Of a DNA stretch of 64,000 nt, positions 17,664 through 26,575 are shown one piece after another. The stretch lies in assembly GCA_002409965.1 (NCBI GenBank), contig DHON01000105.1, positions 26,657 through 90,656 on the forward strand, written 5' to 3'. A program made the translations under genes and the position numbers. This DNA comes from Firmicutes bacterium UBA5389. Lineage in GTDB: Bacteria; Bacillota; DTU025. Under the pieces are notes generated by a model. It made no database searches. It was not told where the DNA came from and saw only the letters and a list, made by a program, of their open reading frames with translations. Within the stretch, counting starts at the first letter, position 1, and every line of letters starts with the position of its first letter.

Positions 17664-18530
17664 CTACGAAGCTGGAGCGCCTGGGGCGAGTGGTTCTGCG
17701 TCATACTCAACTGCCCAATACACGCCATCGCTGACGCTGATCGCATACACATCAGGATTCACGCGTCCAGCGGTTCCGCCTGCCTGTCCGGACCAGACTC
17801 GGATTCCGTGCCCTCTGAGCCTGTCGTCGTAGAAGGCCCCAGGGTAAGGACGCGTGGTTGCTCTCACCAGACGGTCGACTTGAGCCACGGACATTGTGTC
17901 CCGGATCTCGCCATCACTCGGCGTTCGCTTGGGCCACACCGAAGCCTTCGTGGAGTCCTGGGGCGTCAGAGTGACGGTTCCATTCTGGAATGAGGGCCAT
18001 GCCTTGCCAATCAAGATCCTGTGTGCATCCATCACTCGGTCGTACAGAGTTGTGGCCGTCTCGTCTGGTGACATGGGCACTACTATCTGGGCCACGATCG
18101 GCCCAGTATCTACTCCCGCGTCCAGCTTAAACAGCGTCACGCCCGTTTCAGTAAGCCCGTTGAGAATCGCCCAGGGGATGGGTGCCCGCCCGCGCCCCTG
18201 GGGGAGGAGGGTAGGGTGGATCCCGATGCAGCCCAATCTCGGTGCGCTGAGAAGAGCAGGCTTAGCGATTTGTGACCAACCTATGATGAAAAGCCAGTCA
18301 ATCTCCTGATTCCGGACTAGCTGTATCACTTCATCGTCGTTGACGGACCGAATCTTCAGTAGTGGGATGCCATTCGACTGGCAGAAATCGTCGACGTAGA
18401 CCCTACCTGACTTACCGCTGCCGATATCGTCCCGAAGGGTTACTACTAAATCAAGAGTTCCGCCAACCCGGTAGATCTCTTCCATGCACGCAAGACCGAG
18501 TTTCACGCACGTAACAAATGCACTCTTCAA
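17664..18530 (-). CDS. Nucleotide-sugar N-formyltransferase
   Basis: Formyl transfer from N10-formyl-tetrahydrofolate to an amino sugar is the likely reaction. The Rossmann-like formyltransferase domain has GIHPTLLPQGRGRAPIPW with catalytic H105, and LDAGVDTGPIV with catalytic D141. The asparagine usually two residues before the histidine is a glycine here, as I recall for a sugar-modifying subgroup. A second, smaller domain follows. TTG 18530 has GGAGG 6 bases upstream. Context (initiating sugar transferase, deacetylases, FucNAc genes) argues for a role in N-formylated sugars and against initiator-tRNA formylation. It is the last gene of the polysaccharide run; defence genes follow. Confidence 0.75.
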   Translation of the reverse strand: MKSAFVTCVKLGLACMEEIYRVGGTLDLVVTLRDDIGSGKSGRVYVDDFCQSNGIPLLKIRSVNDDEVIQLVRNQEIDWLFIIGWSQIAKPALLSAPRLGCIGIHPTLLPQGRGRAPIPWAILNGLTETGVTLFKLDAGVDTGPIVAQIVVPMSPDETATTLYDRVMDAHRILIGKAWPSFQNGTVTLTPQDSTKASVWPKRTPSDGEIRDTMSVAQVDRLVRATTRPYPGAFYDDRLRGHGIRVWSGQAGGTAGRVNPDVYAISVSDGVYWAVEYDAEPLAPGAPAS

Positions 18531-18555
18531 CGTATGACCTCCTCGGACAATGCAC

Positions 18556-19131
18556 CTAGTAGGTCGGGGGTGGTTTCATGACATAGCTAAAGGTTCTGAG
18601 GATGATCGACAGATCCGTGAACAGCGAAATGCTCTCAGCATACGCTTTGTCCCAGTTGGCTTTTTCAGTGTTAGGCATTCCGTCATACGAGTTCACCTGA
18701 GCCAAACCTGTAAGGCCTGGCCTACAAGCCATCGCCCCATTCTCAGTACGAAGGCGAAGTAGCTCTACCTGTGATGGCAGTGCAGGCCTAGGCCCCACTA
18801 TGCTCATATCACCCCTGAGTACGCAGAACAGCTGCGGTAGTTCATCAAGGCTCAACCTCCTGATCACGCGTCCTACGCGGGTGATCCTCACGGTCGTGCC
18901 TACACTTGCACTCGGAATGTCGCCGGTGCCAACAGCCATACTTCGAAACTTGAGTATCGTGATTGGTTGTCCGTTCCTACCTACCCGGCGCTGCCTGAAC
19001 AGTATGGGAATTCCGTCGTCCAGAACCACGGCTAGTGCAATGACGGACATGAGAGGTGCGAGAGCCACGAGAGCACAGGCTGATAATACGATATCAAGAG
19101 TGCGTTTCCCGGCTGATTCATAGACGTTCAC
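18556..19131 (-). CDS. Initiating polyprenyl-phosphate sugar-1-phosphate transferase, PglC-like
   Basis: The 191-residue membrane enzyme moves a sugar-1-phosphate from UDP-sugar to undecaprenyl phosphate, the first step of the repeat unit. It has one N-terminal hydrophobic re-entrant helix (LDIVLSACALVALAPLMSVIALA), then FRQRRVGRNG, KFRSM, RRLSLDELPQLFCVLRGDMSIVGPRPALP with the catalytic D-E pair, and RPGLTGLAQVN. Its size fits the minimal monotopic PglC class and not the large five-helix WbaP/WcaJ class. GTG 19131 overlaps the stop of the upstream PIG-L gene (GTGA). The donor sugar is probably a diamino or N-acetyl deoxy sugar made by the dehydratase at 43208-45106. Confidence 0.85.
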   Translation of the reverse strand: MNVYESAGKRTLDIVLSACALVALAPLMSVIALAVVLDDGIPILFRQRRVGRNGQPITILKFRSMAVGTGDIPSASVGTTVRITRVGRVIRRLSLDELPQLFCVLRGDMSIVGPRPALPSQVELLRLRTENGAMACRPGLTGLAQVNSYDGMPNTEKANWDKAYAESISLFTDLSIILRTFSYVMKPPPTY

Positions 19132-19826
19132 AGTAGCGTATCCCCCACTATGGCTGTGCTGAATGCTGTCTGGAAAGCCTCCGCATACTTGAAACCTGAT
19201 TGTCCTCCGCGATACGCCGCCAGACCAGTGAGTACCTCCTCGCTTCGAGGGTGTGGAAAGTCCCTCATGACCCGGCGATATGCTCGTAACGCTTCGATCT
19301 TGACATGGAGGAACGCCTGGCCAACCTCTACGAAGCTAGTTGGGGCGAATGGCGAACCTGCGCCCGCAAAAGCCCAGTCAGTTGAGGACAGGATCTCCAT
19401 GAAATGGAGGCCTCGCAACCTCGCGACATCTGGCCTACGCTGAAATAGCCTACAGGCTGCTTGGCATGCACACGAAGCATGTCTATGATCGGTGTTCAAA
19501 TCACCAGGATGATGGGTGAACACCACGTCAGCTCTAGTAAGAATAATCGCCTCTTCGATGAAGCGAACCATCTCTATGTGAGGTACGATGTTGAACTCGA
19601 TGTTCGGGAAATCCCCCACAACAGGTTTGCCCAGCCCCATTATCTCTTGTGCAGCGTAAATGTCGTGATCAAGCTCCTGATCGGTAGGGCGCTGCTGCCG
19701 AGCGTTCACACCTCCCGAGAGAATACAGCTATGTACGCTCACCCCCCTGGATGCGAGCAGTGAAGCAGTGGCTCCACAGCCGAGAACCTCGTCGTCTGGA
19801 TGAGCAACGACAATGAGCACGGACAA
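19128..19826 (-). CDS. PIG-L family N-deacetylase
   Basis: The metal-binding motifs of the family are present: AHPDDEVLGCGA near the N-terminus and HHPGDLNTDH in the middle. The enzyme removes an N-acetyl group from a GlcNAc-like sugar. I chose TTG 19826 because GGGGAG lies just upstream and the beta strand LIVVAHPDDE then starts the protein; the frame is open to a GTG at 19886. It would provide the free amine for the formyltransferase encoded two genes downstream, a pairing that fits deacetylation followed by N-formylation. Confidence 0.8.
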   Translation of the reverse strand: MSVLIVVAHPDDEVLGCGATASLLASRGVSVHSCILSGGVNARQQRPTDQELDHDIYAAQEIMGLGKPVVGDFPNIEFNIVPHIEMVRFIEEAIILTRADVVFTHHPGDLNTDHRHASCACQAACRLFQRRPDVARLRGLHFMEILSSTDWAFAGAGSPFAPTSFVEVGQAFLHVKIEALRAYRRVMRDFPHPRSEEVLTGLAAYRGGQSGFKYAEAFQTAFSTAIVGDTLL

Positions 19827-19882
19827 ACCCTTCGCTCCCCTCACACAGTAGTTCAGTTTGATGAATGTGGAACAGCAACTGT

Positions 19883-20331
19883 TCACACAGTTCCAAGTGT
19901 ACGCCGTATCCCATCGCGCAGCGGTATTGGTGATGAAAACCCATATACATCCCGCAACCGACTCACGTCAAGTGCCACGGTCTCAGTGAGTTTCCTCACC
20001 TGGTCTCTTGATATCGGTGGTGTTCGGCCAACGGTACTGTGGGCCAGCTCCATGAAACCGGCGCTTGCCATAGCGAAGCCAAGCGGCACCTTCACAGGAG
20101 GGCGCCTATCGCCTGTAGCATCAGCAATGGCTTTACCTATCTCCGATAAGCCGTTGGACGCTAGATCACTGACACTAGTCAGGTCAAGCCTGGGCAGTTT
20201 CCTTGCAACAGGCACATTCATCAGTTCACCCGTGCTGTCAGTGCGAATGAACCACGGCAATCCTCCCAGTGAGAGGAAAGGCCCAGCCTCTACCGGACGG
20301 CAACGCTTCCCTATCAGCAGCAATACCGGAA
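19883..20331 (-). pseudogene. C-terminal remnant of an NAD-dependent sugar epimerase/reductase
   Basis: The last 100 or so codons read VSDLASNGLSEIGKAIAD, then PLGFAMASAGF, then LTETVALDVSRLRDVYGFS, which is the end of an extended SDR epimerase of the WbpV/WbjF kind (YGVSD...LGWSP analogue). The NAD-binding N-terminal half is absent. The preceding codons (MASLIPVLLLIG) appear instead to continue the WecA-like fragment upstream in a shifted frame. It is a fused remnant, probably not functional. Confidence 0.5.
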
Positions 20332-20496
20332 TTAGGGATGCCATCTCGCCGCCCCGAAGCGAAAGGCTCTGCGAGGACTCCCGTGATTGCGTATGTCCAA
20401 CACAAGGCTGGCCATCGCACGTTTCCGCATGATTGCTGCAATCACACAGGACAGACACATAAGCGCAACGCAGACCAATGCTGTCTTGACAGCCAA
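20332..20496 (-). pseudogene. N-terminal remnant of a WecA/WbpL-like (MraY family) glycosyltransferase
   Basis: TTG 20496 has GGGAG upstream. The frame encodes a hydrophobic first helix (VCVALMCLSCVIAAIMRKR) and then SLVLDIRNHGSPRRAF, matching the LLDIPN-x-RSSH-x-x-PTPRGG opening of polyprenyl-phosphate GlcNAc-1-phosphate transferases, before a TAA. Homologous sense (RGGEMASLIPVLLLIG) resumes in another frame. The gene is thus frameshifted and cut off. With the epimerase tail next to it, this recalls the wbjF-wbpL ending of FucNAc O-antigen loci. Confidence 0.5.
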
Positions 20497-20541
20497 CTAT
20501 AACTACTCCCTTCGCACTTCAGATCTGCGCAGTGTGCCGAC

Positions 20542-21741
20542 TCAGCGGACTCCTTCTTGACTCTCCGATAATAGCCTGACTAGTCGTTCCATGAAATCCG
20601 TCTTGCGGAAGTGTACATTGTAGTAGGCCCTTGCATTGGCACCACAGTCTAGATACCTGCCTCTGTTGTCGGCGAACTCCTTTACGATGGCAGCCAAACC
20701 CGCATGATCCTCCGCATCGCAACATAGTCCGCATTGCGCTTCCTCAATAACCATCCGTGTCTCTCCATTTATGGCGCCGATGATAGGTTTACCGGTGGCC
20801 ATGTATGACTGCACTTTGAAGGGAAGCGTGTATGACAGCACTTCGTCCGCCTTGAGCGTAACAAGAAGGGCATCAGCCATTGAGTAGAATGCGGGCATGT
20901 CGGAAGCATGATGATGGCCATGGAAGATCACGGTATCTAGTCCCATTCCTCTTGCGGTTGACTCACATCTCTGGCGGGCTGACCCATCACCCACAATGTG
21001 CCATCTGATATCGTTCCTCTCCTTCAGCTCACGAGCTGCCATAACGATAGTCTCCACGCTCTGCAATTCACCAATGTTGCCAGCGAACAGCACGTCAGTT
21101 GTGCCGCTGTCGTCTGCCTTGGCTTGAACGTCCCCAAGGACATCATCAGCATATACTGGGAGGTACGTGATGTCCCCTTCGTACCCGATGATGCCACGGA
21201 AGTACTCATCGAACATGCGTGAACTGATCGCGATTCTATCTACTCGGCTATAGATCCATCTACTCATGCCCAGCACCAGCTTATAGGCTATCGATTGGCG
21301 AGCTATGCCGCCCGCCACGATGCTCTCAGGCCACAAGTCTTGGCAATAGAGCAGCACGGGCTTCGCCGCCAGCCTTCTTAGGAACAGAGCGGGAAATGCC
21401 ATCGTAATGGGCGACAGTTGGTAAACAAAGATCACGTCAAAGTCTCGTTCAAGGAATGCTGCCCTGATCGTGGAGCTCAGAGCAAAAGTCACGTAGTTGA
21501 TGGCCAGCCGGAAAGCGCCTTGTCCGCGCCCAATCAGGGGGGCTCTCACAATCCTTACTCCGTTAACCGTTTCGCAGCGTCTGCGCCCCCACCTGTACTC
21601 TCTACTAACCACGCCGGAAGGGTAGTTCGGAAGTCCGGCTAGTACGGTAACCTCATGTCCCATAGTCGCTAGCTCAAAGCAAACATCATTGACCCTGAAC
21701 TGCTCCGGGTAGAAGTACTGACATACTACAAGTATTTTCAT
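20542..21741 (-). CDS. wbuB: GT4 glycosyltransferase, WbuB-like (L-FucNAc transferase)
   Basis: The 399-residue GT-B enzyme opens MKILVVCQYFYPEQFRVNDV, has CQDLWPES and VDRIAISSRMFDE in the acceptor half, and in the donor half VLFAGNIGELQSVETI, WHIVGDGSARQ, and the SYTLPFKVQSYMATGKPIIGAI region that holds the nucleotide-sugar contacts. These are the hallmarks of WbuB/WbjE transferases that add L-FucNAc in O-antigens. ATG 21741 overlaps the stop of the upstream gene (ATGA). Its place after FnlA-FnlB-WecB supports L-FucNAc as donor sugar. It acts on the cytoplasmic face of the membrane. Confidence 0.8.
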   Translation of the reverse strand: MKILVVCQYFYPEQFRVNDVCFELATMGHEVTVLAGLPNYPSGVVSREYRWGRRRCETVNGVRIVRAPLIGRGQGAFRLAINYVTFALSSTIRAAFLERDFDVIFVYQLSPITMAFPALFLRRLAAKPVLLYCQDLWPESIVAGGIARQSIAYKLVLGMSRWIYSRVDRIAISSRMFDEYFRGIIGYEGDITYLPVYADDVLGDVQAKADDSGTTDVLFAGNIGELQSVETIVMAARELKERNDIRWHIVGDGSARQRCESTARGMGLDTVIFHGHHHASDMPAFYSMADALLVTLKADEVLSYTLPFKVQSYMATGKPIIGAINGETRMVIEEAQCGLCCDAEDHAGLAAIVKEFADNRGRYLDCGANARAYYNVHFRKTDFMERLVRLLSESQEGVR

Positions 21742-22670
21742 CTGCGCGTGCCGCACCTTCCGGCGGAAGCCAAATACTCGCTAACCTCATCCAGAATACC
21801 TGCCTCAAAAGGCACCGGAGAGTAGCCGAAATCGCGAGCAGCATCAGCATAGTCGAATGCCTTGTCTTCCTGCATTCTCAGCACCTGCTCAACTGAGATC
21901 ATGGCGTTTCTGTCCAGGGCATTGTACACTCTGGCTGCCACCACAGAAGCCCGCAAAGGGATCTTCACAATCACGGTATTGCGTCCGAGCGCCTGCGACA
22001 CGGTACGAACAATATCGATGTATGGCAGTGCGTGTTCACCCGGTAGGTTGTACCCCTTGTTCAGTGTCGAACTCCTATTGCAGATCGTATCATAGTAGGC
22101 GTTTCCCAGGTCGCGAGCGTGTACAGGCTGCATGAGGTTCTCTCCTGATCCAAACATGGGGAAGAACTTGTGACGATAGAGGTAATCCACAAGCCTGTAC
22201 ATGTTGCGATCTCTTGACGAACCGTATATCATGGTGGGCCGAAGGACGGTGATGCCAATTCGGTCTCGCATCCGAAGAATGTCGTCTTCGATCTGGATGT
22301 ACTCAGCCGATGCACTCTTGTACTTCGAGTATCGCCCGGTTGTATGAACGAGAATTACCCACTCAGCGCCGTTGCGCATTGCGGCATCCACAACGGTGGT
22401 CGAGTGCTTTATTGACGCTATGTGTAGGACAACTCTAGCGCCTTCCATTGATTTCGTCACTAGGTCTCGATCGCTGAGGTCTCCCGCCACTTTCTCGATT
22501 GCCAGGTTGCTGCTGTCAAGGTGCGATGTATCGCTATGCGGACGGACCAGACACCTAATCCTACCTGCACATTGTTCTCGTTTGAGCCTTTCCAACAGCC
22601 AGTAGCCTGAGTGGCCAGTTGCTCCTGTGAGATAAAGCACTGTGCGTCCTCCTAATCGGGATTGTGCCAT
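21738..22670 (-). CDS. NAD(P)-dependent sugar epimerase/reductase (SDR)
   Basis: An extended or atypical SDR of 310 residues. TGATGHSGYWLLERL is the nucleotide-binding motif, D-L-S-D-R-D-L follows, RPTMIYG is the substrate-pocket motif, and VHARDLGNAYY is the usual later motif. The typical Y-x3-K is represented by YSKYKSASAEY, where K and Y positions are shifted. It lies between WecB and WbuB and overlaps both genes, so it probably helps make the L-FucNAc or a related 6-deoxy sugar. WbjF/WbpV-type 4-keto reduction is a reasonable guess, but the exact reaction is not evident. Confidence 0.7.
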   Translation of the reverse strand: MAQSRLGGRTVLYLTGATGHSGYWLLERLKREQCAGRIRCLVRPHSDTSHLDSSNLAIEKVAGDLSDRDLVTKSMEGARVVLHIASIKHSTTVVDAAMRNGAEWVILVHTTGRYSKYKSASAEYIQIEDDILRMRDRIGITVLRPTMIYGSSRDRNMYRLVDYLYRHKFFPMFGSGENLMQPVHARDLGNAYYDTICNRSSTLNKGYNLPGEHALPYIDIVRTVSQALGRNTVIVKIPLRASVVAARVYNALDRNAMISVEQVLRMQEDKAFDYADAARDFGYSPVPFEAGILDEVSEYLASAGRCGTRR

Positions 22671-23785
22671 ACATATCGTCTGACATACCTAGTATAGCTA
22701 GCGATTATCCTGGCGACCTTCTCAGATACATCGGGAACCGCGTAATCCTCAACCACTCGGTGGAAGCGGTGTTCTCTGCTGCGCTGGTCTGTCACCAACT
22801 TAAGCCCCCTTAACACGTCTTCAAGGTTCAGACCTGTCAGTATCACCGCCGCTTCTTCCATGCCCTCTGGACGCTCATGTGCATTACGCATGTTCAGCGC
22901 GGGGAAATCCAGTATTGATGACTCCTCAGCGATCGTACCGCTATCGGAAAGCACTGCCCGAGACGAAATCTGCAGCTTCACATAATCGCTGAAGCCCAGG
23001 GGGCGAACGAGCTCAACCAGGGGATTCAGCTGGATACCCTCCGCATCCATTCGTTTCTTGGTGCGGGGGTGAGTTGACACAATCAGACGCTTGCCGTATT
23101 CGGTTGCTAAGCCATTGAGCAAATCAACCAACTTCCGAAACTGCCGACTGTCGTCGATGTTCTCCTCACGATGTGCACTGACGACGAAATAACCATATTG
23201 ACTGAGGGCAAGCCTGTCCAATACGTCCGAAGCGTCAATCTTGGGTTTGTAGTATGACAGCACCTCATACATAGGGCTGCCTGTCTTGATGACCCTATCG
23301 GGCGACAGCCCTTCACGCAGCAAGTACTCACGAGAGATAGTGCTATAAGGCATATTGATGTCACTGATGTGGTCCACTATCCGCCGGTTGATCTCCTCCG
23401 GCACCCTTTCGTCGAAGCAACGGTTTCCGGCTTCCATATGAAACACCGGGATCTTCCTTCGCTTGGCTGCAATAGCTGCTAGGCAGCTATTTGTGTCTCC
23501 CAATATCAGAATAGCGTCTGGTTTGACTTCCGCCATTACCGAGTCAGATCGGGCAATAACCAAACCAATGGTCTCTGCCGGCGTGCTGCCTGCTGCGTCT
23601 AGATAGTAGTCAGGCTGCCTGATCTCGAGGTTCTCGAAGAATATCTGGTTCAGCTCATAGTCATAGTTCTGTCCAGTGTGGACTATGGTATGGTCCATAT
23701 ACCTGTCCAGCGCAGCCATTACCCTGGAAAGACGTATTATCTCCGGACGGGTTCCAACTATTGTCATGACTTTCAGCCTGCTCAT
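22652..23785 (-). CDS. fnlC: UDP-N-acetylglucosamine 2-epimerase (non-hydrolysing), FnlC/WbjD-like
   Basis: The 377-residue protein has the WecB fold: VMTIVGTRPEIIRLSRVM at the N-terminus, HTGQNYDYELN, LILGDTNSCLAA, HMEAGNRCFDERVPEE, the HREENIDD segment, and LSDSGTIAEESS for binding UDP. Next to FnlA and FnlB it should carry out the last step, 2-epimerisation to UDP-L-FucNAc, and not simple UDP-ManNAc formation. ATG 23785 overlaps the FnlB stop by 4 bases. The GNRCFDERVPEE form, with its extra cysteine, is typical of the FnlC/WbjD/Cap5G branch. Confidence 0.85.
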   Translation of the reverse strand: MSRLKVMTIVGTRPEIIRLSRVMAALDRYMDHTIVHTGQNYDYELNQIFFENLEIRQPDYYLDAAGSTPAETIGLVIARSDSVMAEVKPDAILILGDTNSCLAAIAAKRRKIPVFHMEAGNRCFDERVPEEINRRIVDHISDINMPYSTISREYLLREGLSPDRVIKTGSPMYEVLSYYKPKIDASDVLDRLALSQYGYFVVSAHREENIDDSRQFRKLVDLLNGLATEYGKRLIVSTHPRTKKRMDAEGIQLNPLVELVRPLGFSDYVKLQISSRAVLSDSGTIAEESSILDFPALNMRNAHERPEGMEEAAVILTGLNLEDVLRGLKLVTDQRSREHRFHRVVEDYAVPDVSEKVARIIASYTRYVRRYVWHNPD

Positions 23786-24903
23786 TGCTTCACCTCGCGG
23801 TAGTAGGTGTCGGGCCGGTTCGGGTCGAAAACCTCACTCGCCCAGAAGATTACCACCATGTCAGTGGACCCTACATTCTCGATTGAATGAGAGTAGCCGG
23901 GCGGGATGTCTACAACCCTGAAGTCTTCACCTGACTCCTTCATCTCTACCATGTCTCCGGTTCTCAGATGCCTCAGCCGAATAATGCCCGTGCCCTCAAC
24001 TACGAAGAACTTCTCAACCTTGGTATGGTGGTAGTGGTTGCCCCGGGTTATCCCAGGTTTGGTTCTAGAGACAAAGACCTGACCTACATGCGGTGACTTG
24101 ATGAATTCAGCAAGAGCACCCCTGGCATCAGTCTTCTGCTCAAGATCATATGCTAGATCACTACCATCCAAGTATGAGAGGTATGTAGCATACAGGCAGG
24201 CAGTGAATCGGTCTGAGAGCTCAGGAAGCATACACGTCCTACGACTATCCCGGAAAGACTGGATAGTCTCTGCCAAGTCACCAAGCCTGACGGCAAACCC
24301 TTTGATTTCATCGGCAAAGCGGAAACCTGGAGTTGTCGACTTGCTATCGATCTCATCTAGGAGCGCTGCAACAACATCGTCTACATAAGCAAGTTCCAGT
24401 TCTCTGTCAGGATCCGTTATCGTGATGGGCAAGTCCCGTGCAATGTTGTGACAAAATGTTGCTACAACTGAGTTGTAGTTGGGACGCGACCACTTGCCAA
24501 AGATGTTCTTGAAGCGGAACACAACTGTCTCTGCGCCGGACTCGTCGGCAAACTTCTTCAGTTCTTCCTCGGCCCGTCGCTTGCTGATGCCGTAAGGATT
24601 ATCTAGTTCTGCTTGGATTGATGAAGACATGATGACCTTAGGAGTCTTGTTGGCAGCACGAAGTGTATCACATATTGATCTTGTGAAGTCGGCGTTACCA
24701 ACCATGTATTCATCGGCAGTTTGGGGTCGGTTTACACCCGCAAGATGCACAATGACATCGGCCATGTACAGTGCCTTGTCGAGCTCGTCTCTCAGATCGT
24801 CCACTTCATATTCCAGAACACGCATGTCATCGCGCCCGAGAAGAATCTGGATCAGATTTCTGCCTAAGAAACCCCCGGAACCAGTCACGAGAATCGTCTT
24901 CAA
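23782..24903 (-). CDS. fnlB: UDP-L-FucNAc pathway epimerase/reductase, FnlB/WbjC/Cap5F-like
   Basis: Two domains. An SDR domain (residues 1-250) opens ILVTGSGGFLGRNL and holds VIVHLAGVNRP and NPYGISKRRAEEEL with the active tyrosine and lysine. A C-terminal cupin domain follows with TKPGITRGNHYHHTKVEKFFVV, the metal-site histidines and glutamate. This SDR plus cupin fusion is specific to Cap5F/WbjC, which epimerises C3 and reduces C4 on the way to UDP-L-FucNAc. TTG 24903 (GGAG 8 bases upstream) overlaps the FnlA stop as TTGA and gives the expected N-terminus; GTG 24912 is the alternative. Confidence 0.85.
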   Translation of the reverse strand: MKTILVTGSGGFLGRNLIQILLGRDDMRVLEYEVDDLRDELDKALYMADVIVHLAGVNRPQTADEYMVGNADFTRSICDTLRAANKTPKVIMSSSIQAELDNPYGISKRRAEEELKKFADESGAETVVFRFKNIFGKWSRPNYNSVVATFCHNIARDLPITITDPDRELELAYVDDVVAALLDEIDSKSTTPGFRFADEIKGFAVRLGDLAETIQSFRDSRRTCMLPELSDRFTACLYATYLSYLDGSDLAYDLEQKTDARGALAEFIKSPHVGQVFVSRTKPGITRGNHYHHTKVEKFFVVEGTGIIRLRHLRTGDMVEMKESGEDFRVVDIPPGYSHSIENVGSTDMVVIFWASEVFDPNRPDTYYREVKQ

Positions 24904-25955
24904 TGTTGCCACTCCTCAAGCTCCTTCTGGACATATGCCAGTTTAAGCAGCATCTCAGCAAGTTCGTCCACTGACAACCGGCGGGTGTTATGCGAGTTGT
25001 AGTCAGACGCCACGGTGATCCTCTCATGCCCCGCTACGAAGTACTTATCATAGTTCAGGTCCCTGTTATCGGCCGGAATACGGAAATAGCCTCCGAGGTC
25101 CTCCGCTCTCGCCATCTCTTCACGGTTCACCAGGGTCTCATAGACCTTCTCGCCGTGCCGTGTGCCTATGATCTCAATTGTATTACGAGCATCGAATACC
25201 TTCTTAAGGGCCAATGCAAGCGCGTCTATTGTTGCGGCTGGTGCTTTCTGAACAAAGATATCTCCTGGCTCTCCATGCTGAAATGCATACACCACCAAAT
25301 CTACGGCATCATCTATCGACATCATGAATCGAGTCATTTCCGGATCGGTAACGGTGATTGGGGCACCCGCCTTAATCTGTGATATGAAAAGAGGTATCAC
25401 GGATCCACGCGATGCCATCACATTGCCGTAGCGAGTACCACAGAGTGCAGTTCCTCTGTGCACAACTGTTCTCGACTTCGCTACCATGAGTTTCTCCATC
25501 ATGGCCTTGGAGATACCCATGGCGTTCACTGGATAGACAGCTTTGTCTGTGCTAAGGACTACTACTCGACTCACACCGGTTTCTACAGCAGCATTCATCA
25601 CATTCTCGGCCCCGACCGCATTCGTCAGCAAAGCTTGCATTGGGTAGAACTCGCACGAAGGCACCTGCTTCAAAGCAGCAGCATGGAATACATAGTCAAC
25701 CCCAGTCATCGCATCACGCAGACTCCCATAGTCCCGGACATCGCCAATATAAAAATCCAGCTTGGGGTTGGAGTATTCAAGGCGCATGTCGTGCTGCTTC
25801 TTCTCATCCCTGCTGAAAACCCGTATTTCCGCAATGCTGGTATCTAGGAATCTGCGTAGAACTGCATTCCCAAAGGTCCCGGTACCGCCGGTAATCAATA
25901 AAGTCTTTCCTGCGAACTTGTCGTTCAGCCCTCGTTCCACTCCCATACTCACCAT
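24900..25955 (-). CDS. fnlA: UDP-GlcNAc 4,6-dehydratase/5-epimerase, FnlA/WbjB/Cap5E-like
   Basis: The SDR enzyme starts the UDP-L-FucNAc route from UDP-GlcNAc. It shows GGTGTFGNAVLRRFL for NAD binding, FHAAALKQVPSCEFYPMQA, STDKAVYPVNAMGISKAMMEK with the YPVNAMG...K catalytic form, and RYGNVMASRGSVIPLF. The replacement of the usual Tyr-x3-Lys by the Met-containing pattern is normal for this family of inverting dehydratases. The C-terminal 60 residues (YFRIPADNRDLNYDKY) are also typical of FnlA/CapE. It heads the fnlABC block and has no closely spaced gene upstream, so a local promoter in 25956-26575 is possible. Confidence 0.85.
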   Translation of the reverse strand: MVSMGVERGLNDKFAGKTLLITGGTGTFGNAVLRRFLDTSIAEIRVFSRDEKKQHDMRLEYSNPKLDFYIGDVRDYGSLRDAMTGVDYVFHAAALKQVPSCEFYPMQALLTNAVGAENVMNAAVETGVSRVVVLSTDKAVYPVNAMGISKAMMEKLMVAKSRTVVHRGTALCGTRYGNVMASRGSVIPLFISQIKAGAPITVTDPEMTRFMMSIDDAVDLVVYAFQHGEPGDIFVQKAPAATIDALALALKKVFDARNTIEIIGTRHGEKVYETLVNREEMARAEDLGGYFRIPADNRDLNYDKYFVAGHERITVASDYNSHNTRRLSVDELAEMLLKLAYVQKELEEWQH

Positions 25956-26575
25956 CCCCAGATAGGTATCACTCGAGATCCCATCAACACGAACATGGGT
26001 TGCTAACCAAGGCAGTCCTCAGATAGATCCCTGCCAACACCACCGCCAAAGCGCCTCGCCGACCAACTGAGCGCAGGCCCGTGTGAACCATCAGTTGCAC
26101 ACTTGGTCCAGTTCATCGGAGGATCTCACGTAGACCTCGGTCGACATTCCGGGCCACATTAGGCACTACATTGACCTATCTAATGCTCTGCTGAGTGCAG
26201 CTTTGAGCCCATATGTCATTGTGCTTAAGATAATAGTGCGGCTCACATCAAGCTTCACGCATGAAGAACATCCACTCTGTACCTCAAGACACTCTTGCTT
26301 AACATGTGAACCAGAAACCCAAAGGACTGCCTCATATCCAGCCTCGCCCCAACACGCTTCGCTGACCACTGCCCTAATCAGCCGACTTCGATTAGCTGCG
26401 TCTGCGGAGACAACAGTGCCGTATTCTAGCATCCACTTCTGTTTGCGTTCAGTCCACCGATCGCTGCTTACTCGAATCAGTCGGGAGTACTCACGGATGT
26501 GAGTGCGGTAGCGTCCTGCACAATCCGTGCACAACCATACCAATAGTCATTGCGTACGGGCGATAAACGCAGCCC
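25956..26575. other. Gene-poor stretch with one unassigned 125-codon ORF
   Basis: About 620 bases between two minus-strand genes. A minus-strand frame at 26166-26543 has protein-like parts (SRLIRAVVSEACWGEAGYEAVLWVSGSH is the most plausible stretch, then DVSRTIILSTMTYGLKAAL) but no ribosome binding site and no family I can name. It may be a remnant of a lost polysaccharide gene. Nothing else was seen. Confidence 0.35.

Noticed and set aside
17513..17752. 79-codon minus-strand frame before the UDG-like gene
   Set aside because: Half of it overlaps the formyltransferase gene in another frame and no motif is visible.
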